From Anolis sagrei (taxonomy: Eukaryota; Chordata; Lepidosauria; Squamata; Anolidae), in NCBI RefSeq assembly GCF_037176765.1, contig NC_090022.1, forward strand, positions 84,721,391 through 84,785,390: 64,000 bases of DNA, given 5' to 3'. The stretch's first letter is position 1; the number at the start of each line of letters is the position of its first letter. Shown in pieces: positions 13,001 through 21,640 of this stretch. Made by a program: the position numbers and the translations under genes. The notes beneath the pieces are model-generated. The model was not told where the DNA came from and searched no databases. It saw only the letters and a program-made list of their open reading frames with translations.

Positions 13001-14177
13001 ATTCACTATCCTTGTTATATATATGCAAGCTATTTAAACTAGAGAAGCAGCAATGATAGCATAGCTATGACAGATAGCAAAAAGCCAACCAATTAAAAGT
13101 AGTAGCAAAAAATTCTAACACTGTATAAGAATCTCTAAAATATCTGTGTCCAGTGCAACATTGAATGTCAGTGTGTTCTGATAAATAATGGAGAAGTTTT
13201 TCCCAAATATTTGAAGAGGGTTGTTGCAATCTGCATTACGGGGGGAAAAAATGCTAAACTTTACTTGGTTCCAGGCTATTTTTAAATACATTTGCCTGAT
13301 TATCTCTGGTACAGGCATTTAATGTGCTCCACCCTGTTGTGAAATCCATGGTGTAGTTTCCAGTTCAAATTGCTCCTTTTTCTCTTTTCCCACCTACCAT
13401 ATCATTTCTGAGAAATGCCCTGTATTATTTAGGGAAGTGACCTTAGCTCAGTGGTAGAGCATTTGCTGTGCATGCAGTTGGTTCCAGGTCTAATCTTTGA
13501 CCCCACTCAAGCTAGGTCCAGGAAGAAACCAGGTTGTTAGAAAGAGGGAAGATAAACCTCTAGAGAAGCTATTCAGTGGCTGAGATTGCAGAAAATAGGG
13601 TGTTCACAGGGGACAATCCTGTCTGCTTTAGGCAGTGGGACCTTGGGTGCTGCCTCTGATACCTTTCTTTGTTCATATATCCCACTGGCCATGCTGGCAG
13701 GGGGATTCTGGCAACTGCACAGTTATCTCTCCCCATTCACTGGCGTTAGGGGTATAGAAGCCTCACAAAAGTAAAAGAATCTCAAATAAAAATCACCCTT
13801 TAACCTGAGAAATCATTTCTCTAGGCTTTCTAATGCAATTCTGTGATCAATGTGTGGACCTTAGAATCACACTGAAGGGCTTGGAGATTCCTAGAGAGAA
13901 CATGTTAATAAATCCACAAATAATCAACATTGCAAAACTGAAATCCGCAAATGTGAACGGCTGACTATAGTCTTCAAAGAAACTTATCATGGCATTGGTT
14001 CTGTTTTACAGGCAACTCTCTGATGAGGTCCTGAAACTTCGTGAGGCCCTGGAGAAGGAGTCGCAGCTCAAAGAACAAGCTCACCAGGAGAAGGAAGAGT
14101 TGCTGTACAGAGTGCTCAATGATGACCCTGCGCAAATCTTCCCCATCTCCACTGAGGTGACGTTCATTGCTACATAG
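945..14177 (+). CDS. CCDC69: CCDC69, coiled-coil protein, six 3' coding exons
   Basis: Six exons join in one frame to 215 codons plus stop: 945-1032, 3546-3619, 11150-11251, 12139-12258, 12786-12883 and 14012-14177. All have AG acceptors and GT donors, and the phases close. The product is almost all coiled coil. It matches recalled human CCDC69 closely: the blocks KMKRVEES, FWEQE.ESLHFVIEMKNERIH, LQQENE.LHVR and QEKEELLYRVL, and the end TEV.F.AT. Human CCDC69 has 296 residues, so about 80 N-terminal residues lie left of the window. The family (CCDC69, MTUS1, MTUS2) is microtubule-linked, and CCDC69 is known as a regulator of the spindle midzone. MTUS1 was considered, but its C-terminus fits worse and is longer. 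The gene converges on the PDGFRL-like gene. Its largest intron (3620-11149) holds a DIRS retroelement in the same orientation. Confidence 0.92.
2240..2375. repeat. Old interspersed repeat of squamate type
   Basis: The text around caatggcaaactccttctg and cttgccaagaaaacccc is a motif I recall from many squamate loci, usually followed by a 'gacttgaaggcaca' end. A variant of that end is present near 2360-2375. The family is not named with confidence. Confidence 0.5.
3235..3430 (-). mobile_element. L2-like LINE remnant, end of reverse transcriptase
   Basis: The minus frame carries the C-terminal signature LWNSFPKKVWLAPAVLGFHR, typical of the end of L2-like ORF2 (LWN.LP..VR......F...LK). A second L2-like copy at 58446-58829 has the same signature. 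This copy is short and degraded. Confidence 0.55.
3546..3619 (+). CDS. CCDC69: CCDC69 exon
   Basis: The exon lies between acceptor tccacag and donor ttacag|gtgct. It encodes EPQKVHDEETRFLAESYEMS followed by KSSLQ. It takes one base from the previous exon to complete a Glu codon and ends in phase 0. It aligns with the human stretch just before the conserved ETID motif. Confidence 0.8.
3880..3943. repeat. Exact tandem duplication, 2 x 32 bp
   Basis: The unit begins acactttcctcccatggg and ends gtaaggt. It occurs at 3880-3911 and again at 3912-3943 without a mismatch, inside a CCDC69 intron. Both strands stay open across it, which explains several long overlapping frames here. None looks like a gene. 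Confidence 0.9.
4477..4639 (+). repeat. DIRS left inverted terminal repeat
   Basis: This stretch is the reverse complement of 10777-10939 at about 95% identity. It contains gagcatatatagccc, a TATA-like box, followed by the leader. The outermost tip (4467-4508) is matched instead by the internal complementary region at 10621-10660. Confidence 0.9.
4764..7764 (+). pseudogene. DIRS gag-like region (fossil)
   Basis: The region opens with a Cys-rich segment (FKQCNACQANYPDN, then C..C and H/C residues), typical of DIRS ORF1 starts. Its later part, 5773-7764, keeps a long open frame of 663 codons with Pro/Arg-rich text and a Tyr/Arg/Asn-rich basic tail. It is part of a dead element. Confidence 0.75.
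7780..9374 (+). pseudogene. DIRS reverse transcriptase / RNase H region (fossil)
   Basis: Recognisable blocks include an RT core with ATIDLKDAYFHI and a YPYIDNW box, then an RNase H-type segment around 8860-8990 (MDSSLHGWGAH, NILELLAVEKAF). These are typical of DIRS and its Gypsy-related RT. The region is broken in several places. Confidence 0.85.
9400..10584 (+). pseudogene. DIRS tyrosine recombinase region (fossil)
   Basis: The segment RRVSELCALRS and the later GHSTRAMSTMAAFMKGVPLD mark a tyrosine recombinase of DIRS type. DIRS elements use this enzyme in place of a DDE integrase. It is broken, and a CR1 3' fragment interrupts its start. Confidence 0.85.
9608..9712 (-). mobile_element. CR1 LINE 3' fragment nested in the DIRS element
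   Basis: The stretch has the tagaatcatagaatc tail and the text agttggaagagacctcatgg and ccagtccaaccccctgcc, as in the longer copy at 54347-55071. It is younger than the DIRS element it interrupts. Confidence 0.88.
10621..10716 (+). repeat. DIRS internal complementary region
   Basis: The first part (10621-10660) is complementary to the far left tip of the element (4467-4508). The second part (about 10655-10716) is complementary to the far right tip (10918-10976). The two meet at aaatggaag. This joint copy of both tips is the hallmark by which DIRS elements rebuild their ends through a circular intermediate. Confidence 0.85.
10777..10939 (-). repeat. DIRS right inverted terminal repeat
   Basis: This is the reverse complement of 4477-4639, with the same TATA-like box. 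The element continues about 38 bp further, to cttccattt near 10977, as fixed by the internal complementary region. Confidence 0.88.
11150..11251 (+). CDS. CCDC69: CCDC69 exon with ETIDKLSSQ motif
   Basis: This exon has 34 whole codons between ttgttctag and cag|gtacc. It encodes ETIDKLSSQMKSFEDKMKRV and the following EESVLSRDYRKHIQ. The match to human ETIDRLTSQ...KMKRVEESILSRNYKKHIQ is the strongest evidence for CCDC69 over MTUS1. It lies right after the DIRS insertion. Confidence 0.92.
12023..12046. repeat. (AT)n microsatellite
   Basis: A short TA/AT run, in a CCDC69 intron just before the FVIEMKNERIH exon. Confidence 0.8.
12139..12258 (+). CDS. CCDC69: CCDC69 exon with FVIEMKNERIH core
   Basis: This exon has forty codons between gttttctag and acagtg|gtggg. 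It encodes DHGSPSPFWEQEVESLHFVI, EMKNERIHHLDKKLFYLETV. The core is almost identical to human CCDC69 and is shared more distantly with MTUS1. Confidence 0.93.
12786..12883 (+). CDS. CCDC69: CCDC69 exon with LQQENEELHVR
   Basis: The exon runs from acceptor ctcttacag to donor acaag|gtatt and ends in phase 2. It encodes MEQNLLLEEKVKTLQQENEE then LHVRMQNHITVTR, which is leucine-heptad coiled coil. Confidence 0.92.
13430..13560 (+). mobile_element. tRNA-derived SINE fragment
   Basis: The text ttagctcagtggtagagcat is a tRNA-like A box and ggttccaggtctaatct a decayed B box, followed by a short body. It lies in the last CCDC69 intron. It has no intact tRNA fold, so it is not a tRNA gene. Confidence 0.65.
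14012..14177 (+). CDS. CCDC69: CCDC69 terminal exon
   Basis: The acceptor is ctgttttacag and the stop TAG is at 14175-14177. The exon encodes QLSDEVLKLREALEKESQLK ... KEELLYRVLNDDPAQIFPIS and ends TEVTFIAT, against human TEVSFLAT. No poly(A) signal is certain. AATAAA motifs occur near 16070 and 16589, both inside repeat-rich sequence. Confidence 0.93.
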
Positions 14178-14800
14178 CACTTCGAATGGCTAAGCAGACT
14201 GGACATGGGACAGAGCAGTCCCTAACTAGACATTGAGCTCAGTGCTATGTGACAAGACTGTATTGACATACAAGTTTCTGAATGCCACATACCTTGGTTT
14301 TCAGTGCTCCTGACACTTGAAAAGGAAGGGAGATGCTCTCCCCACAGAAAAAGGACAGCTTTGATAATAACCAAGAGATAAGGTTGAATTTACTTCCATT
14401 GTGAGTGTATGCAAACAAGAATTGGCCACGCTGGGTTTCCCCTACCCAAGGCTCCTCACCAGGGAAACAACCAAATAGCTACCTCAGATACTGAACCGCA
14501 TGTGATAGGGCGATGTACCAATTACCCTTGGTTTAATATTTCAATAGCTGTGGCTTTTAGGTTGGAAGGAGCCACAGAAAATGAGAGAAGACATCTAAAT
14601 TAAAAATACAAGGGCCAAGCTCTCAGGTTCTCTTATCCATTTGATCAAGGATGGATGTCATGTGGCCTTCTAAAAGTTGTTGAACTACACGTCCCATCAT
14701 CCATCACTGTTAACTATGCAGGCTATTGCTGATGGGGTTTCTAGCCCAACGACATCAGGAGGGGAAACATTCCTCTTGTCTGAGGTAGAGATAGGGAGGA

Positions 14801-14985
14801 GGCTGAGTTAAATTTCGACAGTTGTTAAATTAAATTAATTGATATTATTAATTAAGTTAAGGAGGTTGAGTTAAATTTCCACAGTTGTTAAATTAATATA
14901 ATTAATATAATTAATTAAGTTAAGGAGGTTGAGTTAAATTTCCACAGTTGTTAAATTAATATAATTAATTAAATTAAGGATGTAG
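14801..14985. repeat. AT-rich minisatellite, three units of about 60 bp
   Basis: The units start gaggttgagttaaatttcc, continue acagttgttaaatta, and end in a variable taattaagttaagg stretch. Three tandem copies are visible, the first the most diverged. It sits about 620 bp past the CCDC69 stop codon, probably in or near the 3' UTR. Confidence 0.85.
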
Positions 14986-15896
14986 CAATTGACACTTCCA
15001 GCAAAGGAATGAATTACTCCCTTTTCGGTTACACTTGTTTTAGGATTACTTGGTAAACGATTAAGCTAGGTGACTGATGCTGCTTAGCCACTAGCTGCGG
15101 ATTCTGTTGGCACTGCGGAGCCAACTACTGATAACTAAATTAAGAATTTTAACTGAATTTAAGAATTCAGTTCTTCTCCCAGCCACACAGGACCTACAGT
15201 ATGTTATCTGTGAGGGGCTCAATTACAAGAATATGGCTTAATCATTGTCAGCCTTACCTTTCCATCTTTGCCATGATAGCAAATGGCTTCTTGCCCACAT
15301 GGTTTGAGAACGGCTGCAGCAGATTAGGTCTTCAGCTAATGAGAGAAAATGGAAAAGGCACCTTCTTCTGATTTACCTTCTTCTGTTTCTTCCAGTAGTG
15401 ATGATAATATTTAAATAGAATTTTTTTAATGTCTTGAGGATTTTTTTAAAAAAATTCTTTGCTGCAGAGCTTGGAAATGTTACTTTTTGGATTTCATTGC
15501 TCAGAATCCTGCTGGCCATACCTAACCAGCAGTTCTGGGAATTGAAATCCAACTTTTCCAAACTTTCCCTTGTTGCACTGTCAAGTTACTTGTTATTATA
15601 AATGCCCACAAAATGCAAGCACTTGGATATTCAGGCGGGCTTTCCCTCCTGTGTCACTGTTTTGTGATGGTACCCAAAGAGGTTGCCCTCTGGTGGCCAT
15701 GATGCCGCACTGCTAGTTGCAGAGAAATGAGCAGCTGGCTGTCCAAACTGAAGACCCTACTGCCGAGGTGTAACATGTAGACAGGCACTGGTGGAAGAAA
15801 AATAATTTGAATTGGAACAAAGGACATGAAATCTTATCAAGGAGTAAACTGTACTCGTGTACCAATGGAAATAGTGGCCTGTAGCACATTGTGAAT

Positions 15897-16024
15897 TGGG
15901 TTGTTGTAGGTTTTTCCGGGCTATATGGCCATGTTCTAGAGGCATTTTCTCTTTTTTTTCGGGCTATATGACCATGTTCTAGAGGCATTTTCTCCATATA
16001 GCCCAAAAAAACCTACAACAACCC
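15897..16024. mobile_element. Short palindromic DNA element
   Basis: The ends are inverted copies: gggttgttgtaggttttt on the left, and aaaacctacaacaaccc on the right. Inside, gggctatatggccatgttct is repeated directly and partly inverted. I recall this end sequence from common anole DNA transposons. This copy has lost most of the middle. Confidence 0.7.
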
Positions 16025-18235
16025 AGTGATTCCGGCCATGAAAGCCTTCAACAATACATTGTGAATTGTGAATAAATATTGGCACAGAGTATAGGAAGCC
16101 AATACATTTCAGGGAAATGTCCATGTTTCAGTCTTGGAAACTGCACTGTAGATCCACACAACAACTGAGCCCTTTTCCTGCTATGCACTTACTTTTTAAA
16201 AATATTTTGGTGAGGCCTCATCAGTGGAATGCAATGCTTCAGAGGGTTCTATGATTCAATTACCCTGATTCCTGATTCTGTATGCTGTTTGGTTCAAGGG
16301 AAGCATCAAAAACAAGGCACAAAAGTATTCAGTTGATAGTAATAGCATAGTAATAGCATAGAATTAGTTAGATACATAGAATTACTTAGATACAATTTTT
16401 AAAATTGGACCTTTTGGATCCGACATTTGAAAGTAGACTTATAACATGGTTGATTTCAGCAAAGTTTTGTTTGATTCTTTCTGCCCTTAATATACACCTA
16501 CCCTGTTATTAATGTTTCAGAACACTGTTAAACCAAAACCTACATCAATTGATTTGCACATTTGGAGATGTATTTTGTTTTTGCATTAGAATAAAGGATT
16601 TTTATACTTCCTCATACACAACCCAAGGATTGTGTTTTGCATTTTCAGATTTAACTATGTAAGATCTCTGGAAGTAGCCTAAACCTACATAAGTGCAGTT
16701 ACATGCCATTTGCTACAAGTATATGCTGGCTTTTTGTTTTTTGTTTTTTGAAATTCATTGATTCATTTTGGGTGGAGGTTAATTCCACCATTTGGTCTTT
16801 GTGACAGAAAATTGCAGCTTCCAGTGGAGGCCTTCCTAACCCAAGTAGGTGGAAAAGCTGAGTATTGTCCTGTGTGAAACCTGTCTCAGGGCCCTTTCAC
16901 ACAGCCCTATGTCCCAGAATATCACGGCCCTAGATGTCAAGAAAGGTCCAAGCTTAACTTTCTCCCAAATGTTCTTATTCTCTATGTATAAGGATTTGTT
17001 TTATGGAGGTGCGGGAAGATCGTTCAGTCACACAAATCCATCCCAATCATTAAAGTAATAACAGGTTTATCAACGCTATGCATACAAAATTTGATTTGAC
17101 AGAAGTTACATGATTTGATCTCCCAGTTGTTTTGATACAGACAGATGACAGCAAGGTGTGTGTGTTTGTCCAGATTTGACTGTGATGCTATTTGTGTCAC
17201 GACTACTCTCTCCATGTTATTTTCTTTATTACAATTCAAGCCCCCATCCCCAACTATTGTGTCTGTGTGTACACGCACTTGCCTTATATCCACATGTTAA
17301 TTTATGACAGCCCCATGAATGTCATAGTGTTTTCCTAGGAAATAACTAATCAGATGTGGTTTTGCCAGTTACTTTCTCTAAAATATAGCATACGGCACCT
17401 GGCATTTGTTGGTGATCTCCTATCTTTACCAGGGCTCACTCTTCAAGATTGGATGGGATCTCAGACTTTCTTAAACAGGATTTTCATTGGAAAGAGGGCA
17501 CAACAGAGATGAGCTGGCCCTTTCACATGACCTATTATAGTACTAGATTCCCCTTGAAATGCCATGGCTAAATCCTAAAGGATATTGGGATCTGTAGTCT
17601 GGTGAAGTGCTTATTGCTCTCTGAATGAGGATTCTAAGAATGTTTCCCTAAACTTCCAGTCCAGGGATTCCATGGATGTGGTCATGGCAGTTTGAGGGGA
17701 ATCATAACATTGTAATAGTGGAGATCAAAAGAACCCCACCAGGACTCACAATAGCAAGTCTCAGCTAGAAAGTTTTTTAAAAATTGGCTCCACAATCCTT
17801 GACATGATGACTAGAGGTGCGAGGAGCTGCAGTTCCAAATAAAAGATTTCCAGGCTCTGCAACAACTTGACAAAACTACTGAATATTTCAAGAGATTATC
17901 TTCATCTGCAATGTCCAGGTTGTGTGTGTCTGCTTTGAAAAATGCATCATCTTGCTGTTTTAATATGTAACTAACAAAGGATAAGTCTAACTTTAAAGAA
18001 GTCAGTTCTTATGATTGTCAAGGTGTAAACTGGAGATAGCTCCTGTACCAAAACTGGCTGTAGAAAAGGGAATTTCAACGTGTCAACACCTATTACCTAG
18101 TTGCATAACAAGCAACACCTACAAATATCCCTTCTTCTACACAATGGCATGAGAGCCTTCTCCAGTTTTCTCTCTGGTATCAGCTTTTTAGCTTTTGGAC
18201 TCCCAAGTGTATGGGACTTTTAACCATACAGGTGG

Positions 18236-18457
18236 CTACCCAGACTTTGCCTTTCTGGGAGCCAATGTGGCTTGAATCAAATGAACACGGGTAGACACTG
18301 TGGTGCTGCCCTGGAGATTTTCAGCAATACAACTATACAACCCATCATCCACAGTACGAGCTTCATCGATGTAAAGGATGCTTTTGGACTCCTGCTGCAC
18401 CTGTCCTCCCTGTCGCACCAAGTCTGTGTGTTCACGAACATAAGGTGGTCTTCCAAT
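18236..18457 (-). CDS. PDGFRL-like terminal exon, second half of Ig3
   Basis: The acceptor is tctcactttcag. The exon contains LYIDEARTVDDGLYSCIAEN, LQGSTTVSTRVHLI and ends APRKAKSG before TAG. Human PDGFRL ends soon after NLQGQTTVATTVEFS, so this tail is about ten residues longer. Confidence 0.9.
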   Translation of the reverse strand: MGRPPYVREHTDLVRQGGQVQQESKSILYIDEARTVDDGLYSCIAENLQGSTTVSTRVHLIQATLAPRKAKSG

Positions 18458-21400
18458 CTGAAAGTGAGAGAAGATATTTTTTTGAGAAAGCATTCAATCC
18501 CTAACAAAATTCTGGCAGACCACATAATGTCTAATTTTCATTGTATCTGTAGAGAGAGGAGCTTAAGCAATATTCAGCTTCGGTGGCAAGATAATGCAAT
18601 CCTTCTGAAAGCTGCCTGGCCAAAACATAGTTCTGTTATAGTCTCCTCCTAAAGGTTAGATGGTTGCATTAAGGGCTGTGCAGGATGATAGCCCATGCTT
18701 TCCTCAGAATCAATAAACGCCATCTTGACAAGAGGACAAGGCAACATATTTTTTAGCCATTGTGGGGAAATGCTTCCAAATATTGCAAGTACATACAGTA
18801 CATCCAACCCAGCTTCGAAACCTTATTCAGGTCAGAGCTCTGCTTCACTTCTGTGACTTTCCAAATAAAAACAAGTGCATTTCTGCAATTCAGGGAATGA
18901 AGAAACTTGGCACAAGAGTTGGGAATGTGTGAGTGTCAGTGTTGCTGATCCACCATTCCACATTTTTGTTTATGACTTGAAGGTCAGAGGTATCCCAGCC
19001 TGAGGATGCATCTACACTGTAGAATTAATGCAGCTTGAGACAACTTGGAGACCTAAGAAACGATTGTAGACTTTTCAAAGAGGCCAGATCTCCAATTGTG
19101 AAAAATCATATCTGACCCATCTGAGAAAATGAATTTTAATCCAGGAAAGGTCATGTTAAACCAAACCTTAGTTTGGTTTAGTCTTATAGGTGCTACAAGT
19201 ACCTACACATCCTCTTATATAAAATAGCTATTAAAATGCCTCATGGAATTGTTCTTGGGTGAGCTTGAAATCCTTCCTCTCCTGCCCAGGTTTCCCAAGA
19301 GATCCTGTTTGAAAAACAGTACAGCATTTATAGCCCCTCAAGGCTCACTATTTTCAGTAGCTGCGGAACTCCCTTCCTGAGGAAATATATACGACTTCAT
19401 TATTGTTGCTCTTTTTTCTGTTTTTATTTCATTCAGTTCATATTAAGGAGCTGTGAACTTTTACTGCTGCTCTTTATAAATTTGTAGATTTGCTGGGATT
19501 GCTTTCTGTCATTTGGCTGTTTTTTTCTCAACTTCTGGGTGAGGAAAGTGACCCCTGAAAGGCAGGTCATATAATAATGAAATCAAAATGATTATAAGCG
19601 CACAAAGTGCTGTGTTTAATTAGATAGGATGCTCCTCAACAGGAATATATTTAGCTCTTTCTCACAGGTTGTGGGCATCAACAAGATCTGTGCCTATAGT
19701 CAGAAATTTGTCAAACCACATGATGATGTGGTTTATTTTTTCTTTTCTCTTAAAATGAGCAGTTTGCTTTTGTGTTCTCTCCATGACCTTTATCTTAAAA
19801 GGGTTGAGCCCGATTCAGATTGGTTTTGGGTCCCTTTATTTTATTTTCATGGGTCATGATAGGTTTTTTTTGTTTCCAGTTCTAAGAAGGAAATACTACA
19901 GGTAAAAAAAAAAGCCATACTGCATGGTGCCAGCCATTTCTCTTTCCCACACCCACTCCCTACCTCAGCATAATGCCACTTACTTGCTGCCCTGGATATT
20001 CCCACGTGAAATCAACAGCAATTTCTGGTTCCCCAAATACAGTGCAAGTGACATTGAAATTGTCTCCAATGTGAAAAGAGGCTGTTGAAGCTCGAATAGC
20101 TGGTTTGGGAACTGAGGAGGGATCTGCAGATTTGGAAAAAGAAAAAAAAATATCCATGTTTCAGAGACCTCATGTTTGGTTATAGTCAGAAATCAGTTGC
20201 CCCCACTGCCTTGTGGCTAGATTAGTTATTTATTTATTTATTTACAGCATTTATATTCCTCCCTTCTCACCCCAAAGGGGACTCAGGGCAGATCACAGAA
20301 CACATATACGGTAAACATCCAATGCCATTATACACTGACAGGACAGGCTCAGCACATAGGTAGAGGTATATAGGCTTTTCCCATCTTCAGTGTCTTGGAG
20401 GTTATGCTCACTTCTGGCTATTGGGGGGGGGGCGGTGTTGTCCCTCCATTCAACATGCCGAAGAGCCTTGTTCACAGACTTTCTCCATTTTGATTGAATT
20501 GCCAGCATTTTCCTGGTATTTCCTTATGGTGCCATTAAAATACCTCCCTGGTTAAGCGGTACCTATTTAGATAAATAGGTACCGCTTAACCAGGGAGGTA
20601 TTTTAATGGCACCATCATTTCTGTTTTTGATCTGCTAGGTGGGCAGAGAGCTGAGCTAAAGGTCGGGTACTTACCCCCAAGCCGGGCTTTGAACTGCCAA
20701 CCTTTTGATTGGCAAGATTTATTACAGCCTGTGTTTAACCTGCTGTGCTAAAGCCCGGCCCTAATAACACATTGATGGAGTAAAACAGAGGTAGTTAGAC
20801 CCTTTTCTTAATTTCCCCCCTGAAAGTTCACCAACCAAAGAAAGATACAAAAAATGGGACATTGCATTACAGAACAAGCCACACTGCAGATCAAAGCTTG
20901 GTGTATACATTTATTTTCCATTTCAGAACTGGACTTTGCATATGCATTCTTCCTCTAAGATTTTTTTTGTTTCCTCCAAACTTTCATTCACATTATATAG
21001 AAGAAGATTTATTTATTTATTTCAAATATTTGTACCCCGGGAGGAGACGGGGACAACACTTGCCATTGTTATTATTGTTAAATCATTGGAGGTTGGAAAT
21101 GTTTGTCTATTTCCATCAATTTACCAAGAAAGCTACCTGTCAGTTCAGATCTACCTTTTCCCCTACCTTGTGGTTTTGTGCCCCAAGGACTGTGGCATGG
21201 TAAGTTATGAAGCTTAAGCCAAAAGAGAATAGAGGATGTTGCTCACAGGGTATCTCAAATGTTTCCCAACTAGAACCATGTTGGCATAGCAACAATGTAC
21301 AACAAGAGTGCCTCACAATTATGGTGGAAAATAGTAGACAGGGTTAGAAAGTTAGGTTGACTTGAAAACCCCTTCCCTCTTTGTCCAAATTTTACAGCCC

Positions 21401-21605
21401 CCCACTGTGATGTAGACTGATACTCTCAGGGTTTTCTCCCGCTTCTCTCTGCCTTTTTTTGTTCTGATTCCCTCTTCCATTCAGAGATTCAGGCTAGCTT
21501 AGAATAATTCTCCAGTTATCTTTCCTATTTACTAATAGAGTCCTCACAATAAACTTTCTGTTTGACGTTCCTTTCTTCTTTAAGATGCTAGATCTCATAC
21601 ACATG

Positions 21606-21640
<35 letters not shown>

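Larger units (their letters stand above)
14178..18235. other. Convergent intergenic region between CCDC69 and the PDGFRL-like gene
   Basis: The region holds the 3' UTRs of two genes facing each other, a minisatellite (14801-14985) and a palindromic repeat (15897-16024). AATAAA occurs on the + strand near 16070 and 16589. TTTATT near 17223 gives AATAAA on the - strand, about 1 kb past the PDGFRL-like stop. I see no coding exon. Confidence 0.6.

Noticed and set aside
13440-13490. A tRNA gene at the A-box-like sequence
   Set aside because: The B box is decayed and no cloverleaf closes. It is a SINE head.
945-14177. Calling the + strand coiled-coil gene MTUS1, because PDGFRL- and SLC7A2-like genes are its neighbours
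   Set aside because: The exon text matches CCDC69 almost word for word (KMKRVEES.LSR.Y.KHIQ, ESLHFVIEMKNERIH, the end TEV.F.AT), while MTUS1 aligns only loosely and has a longer C-terminus.
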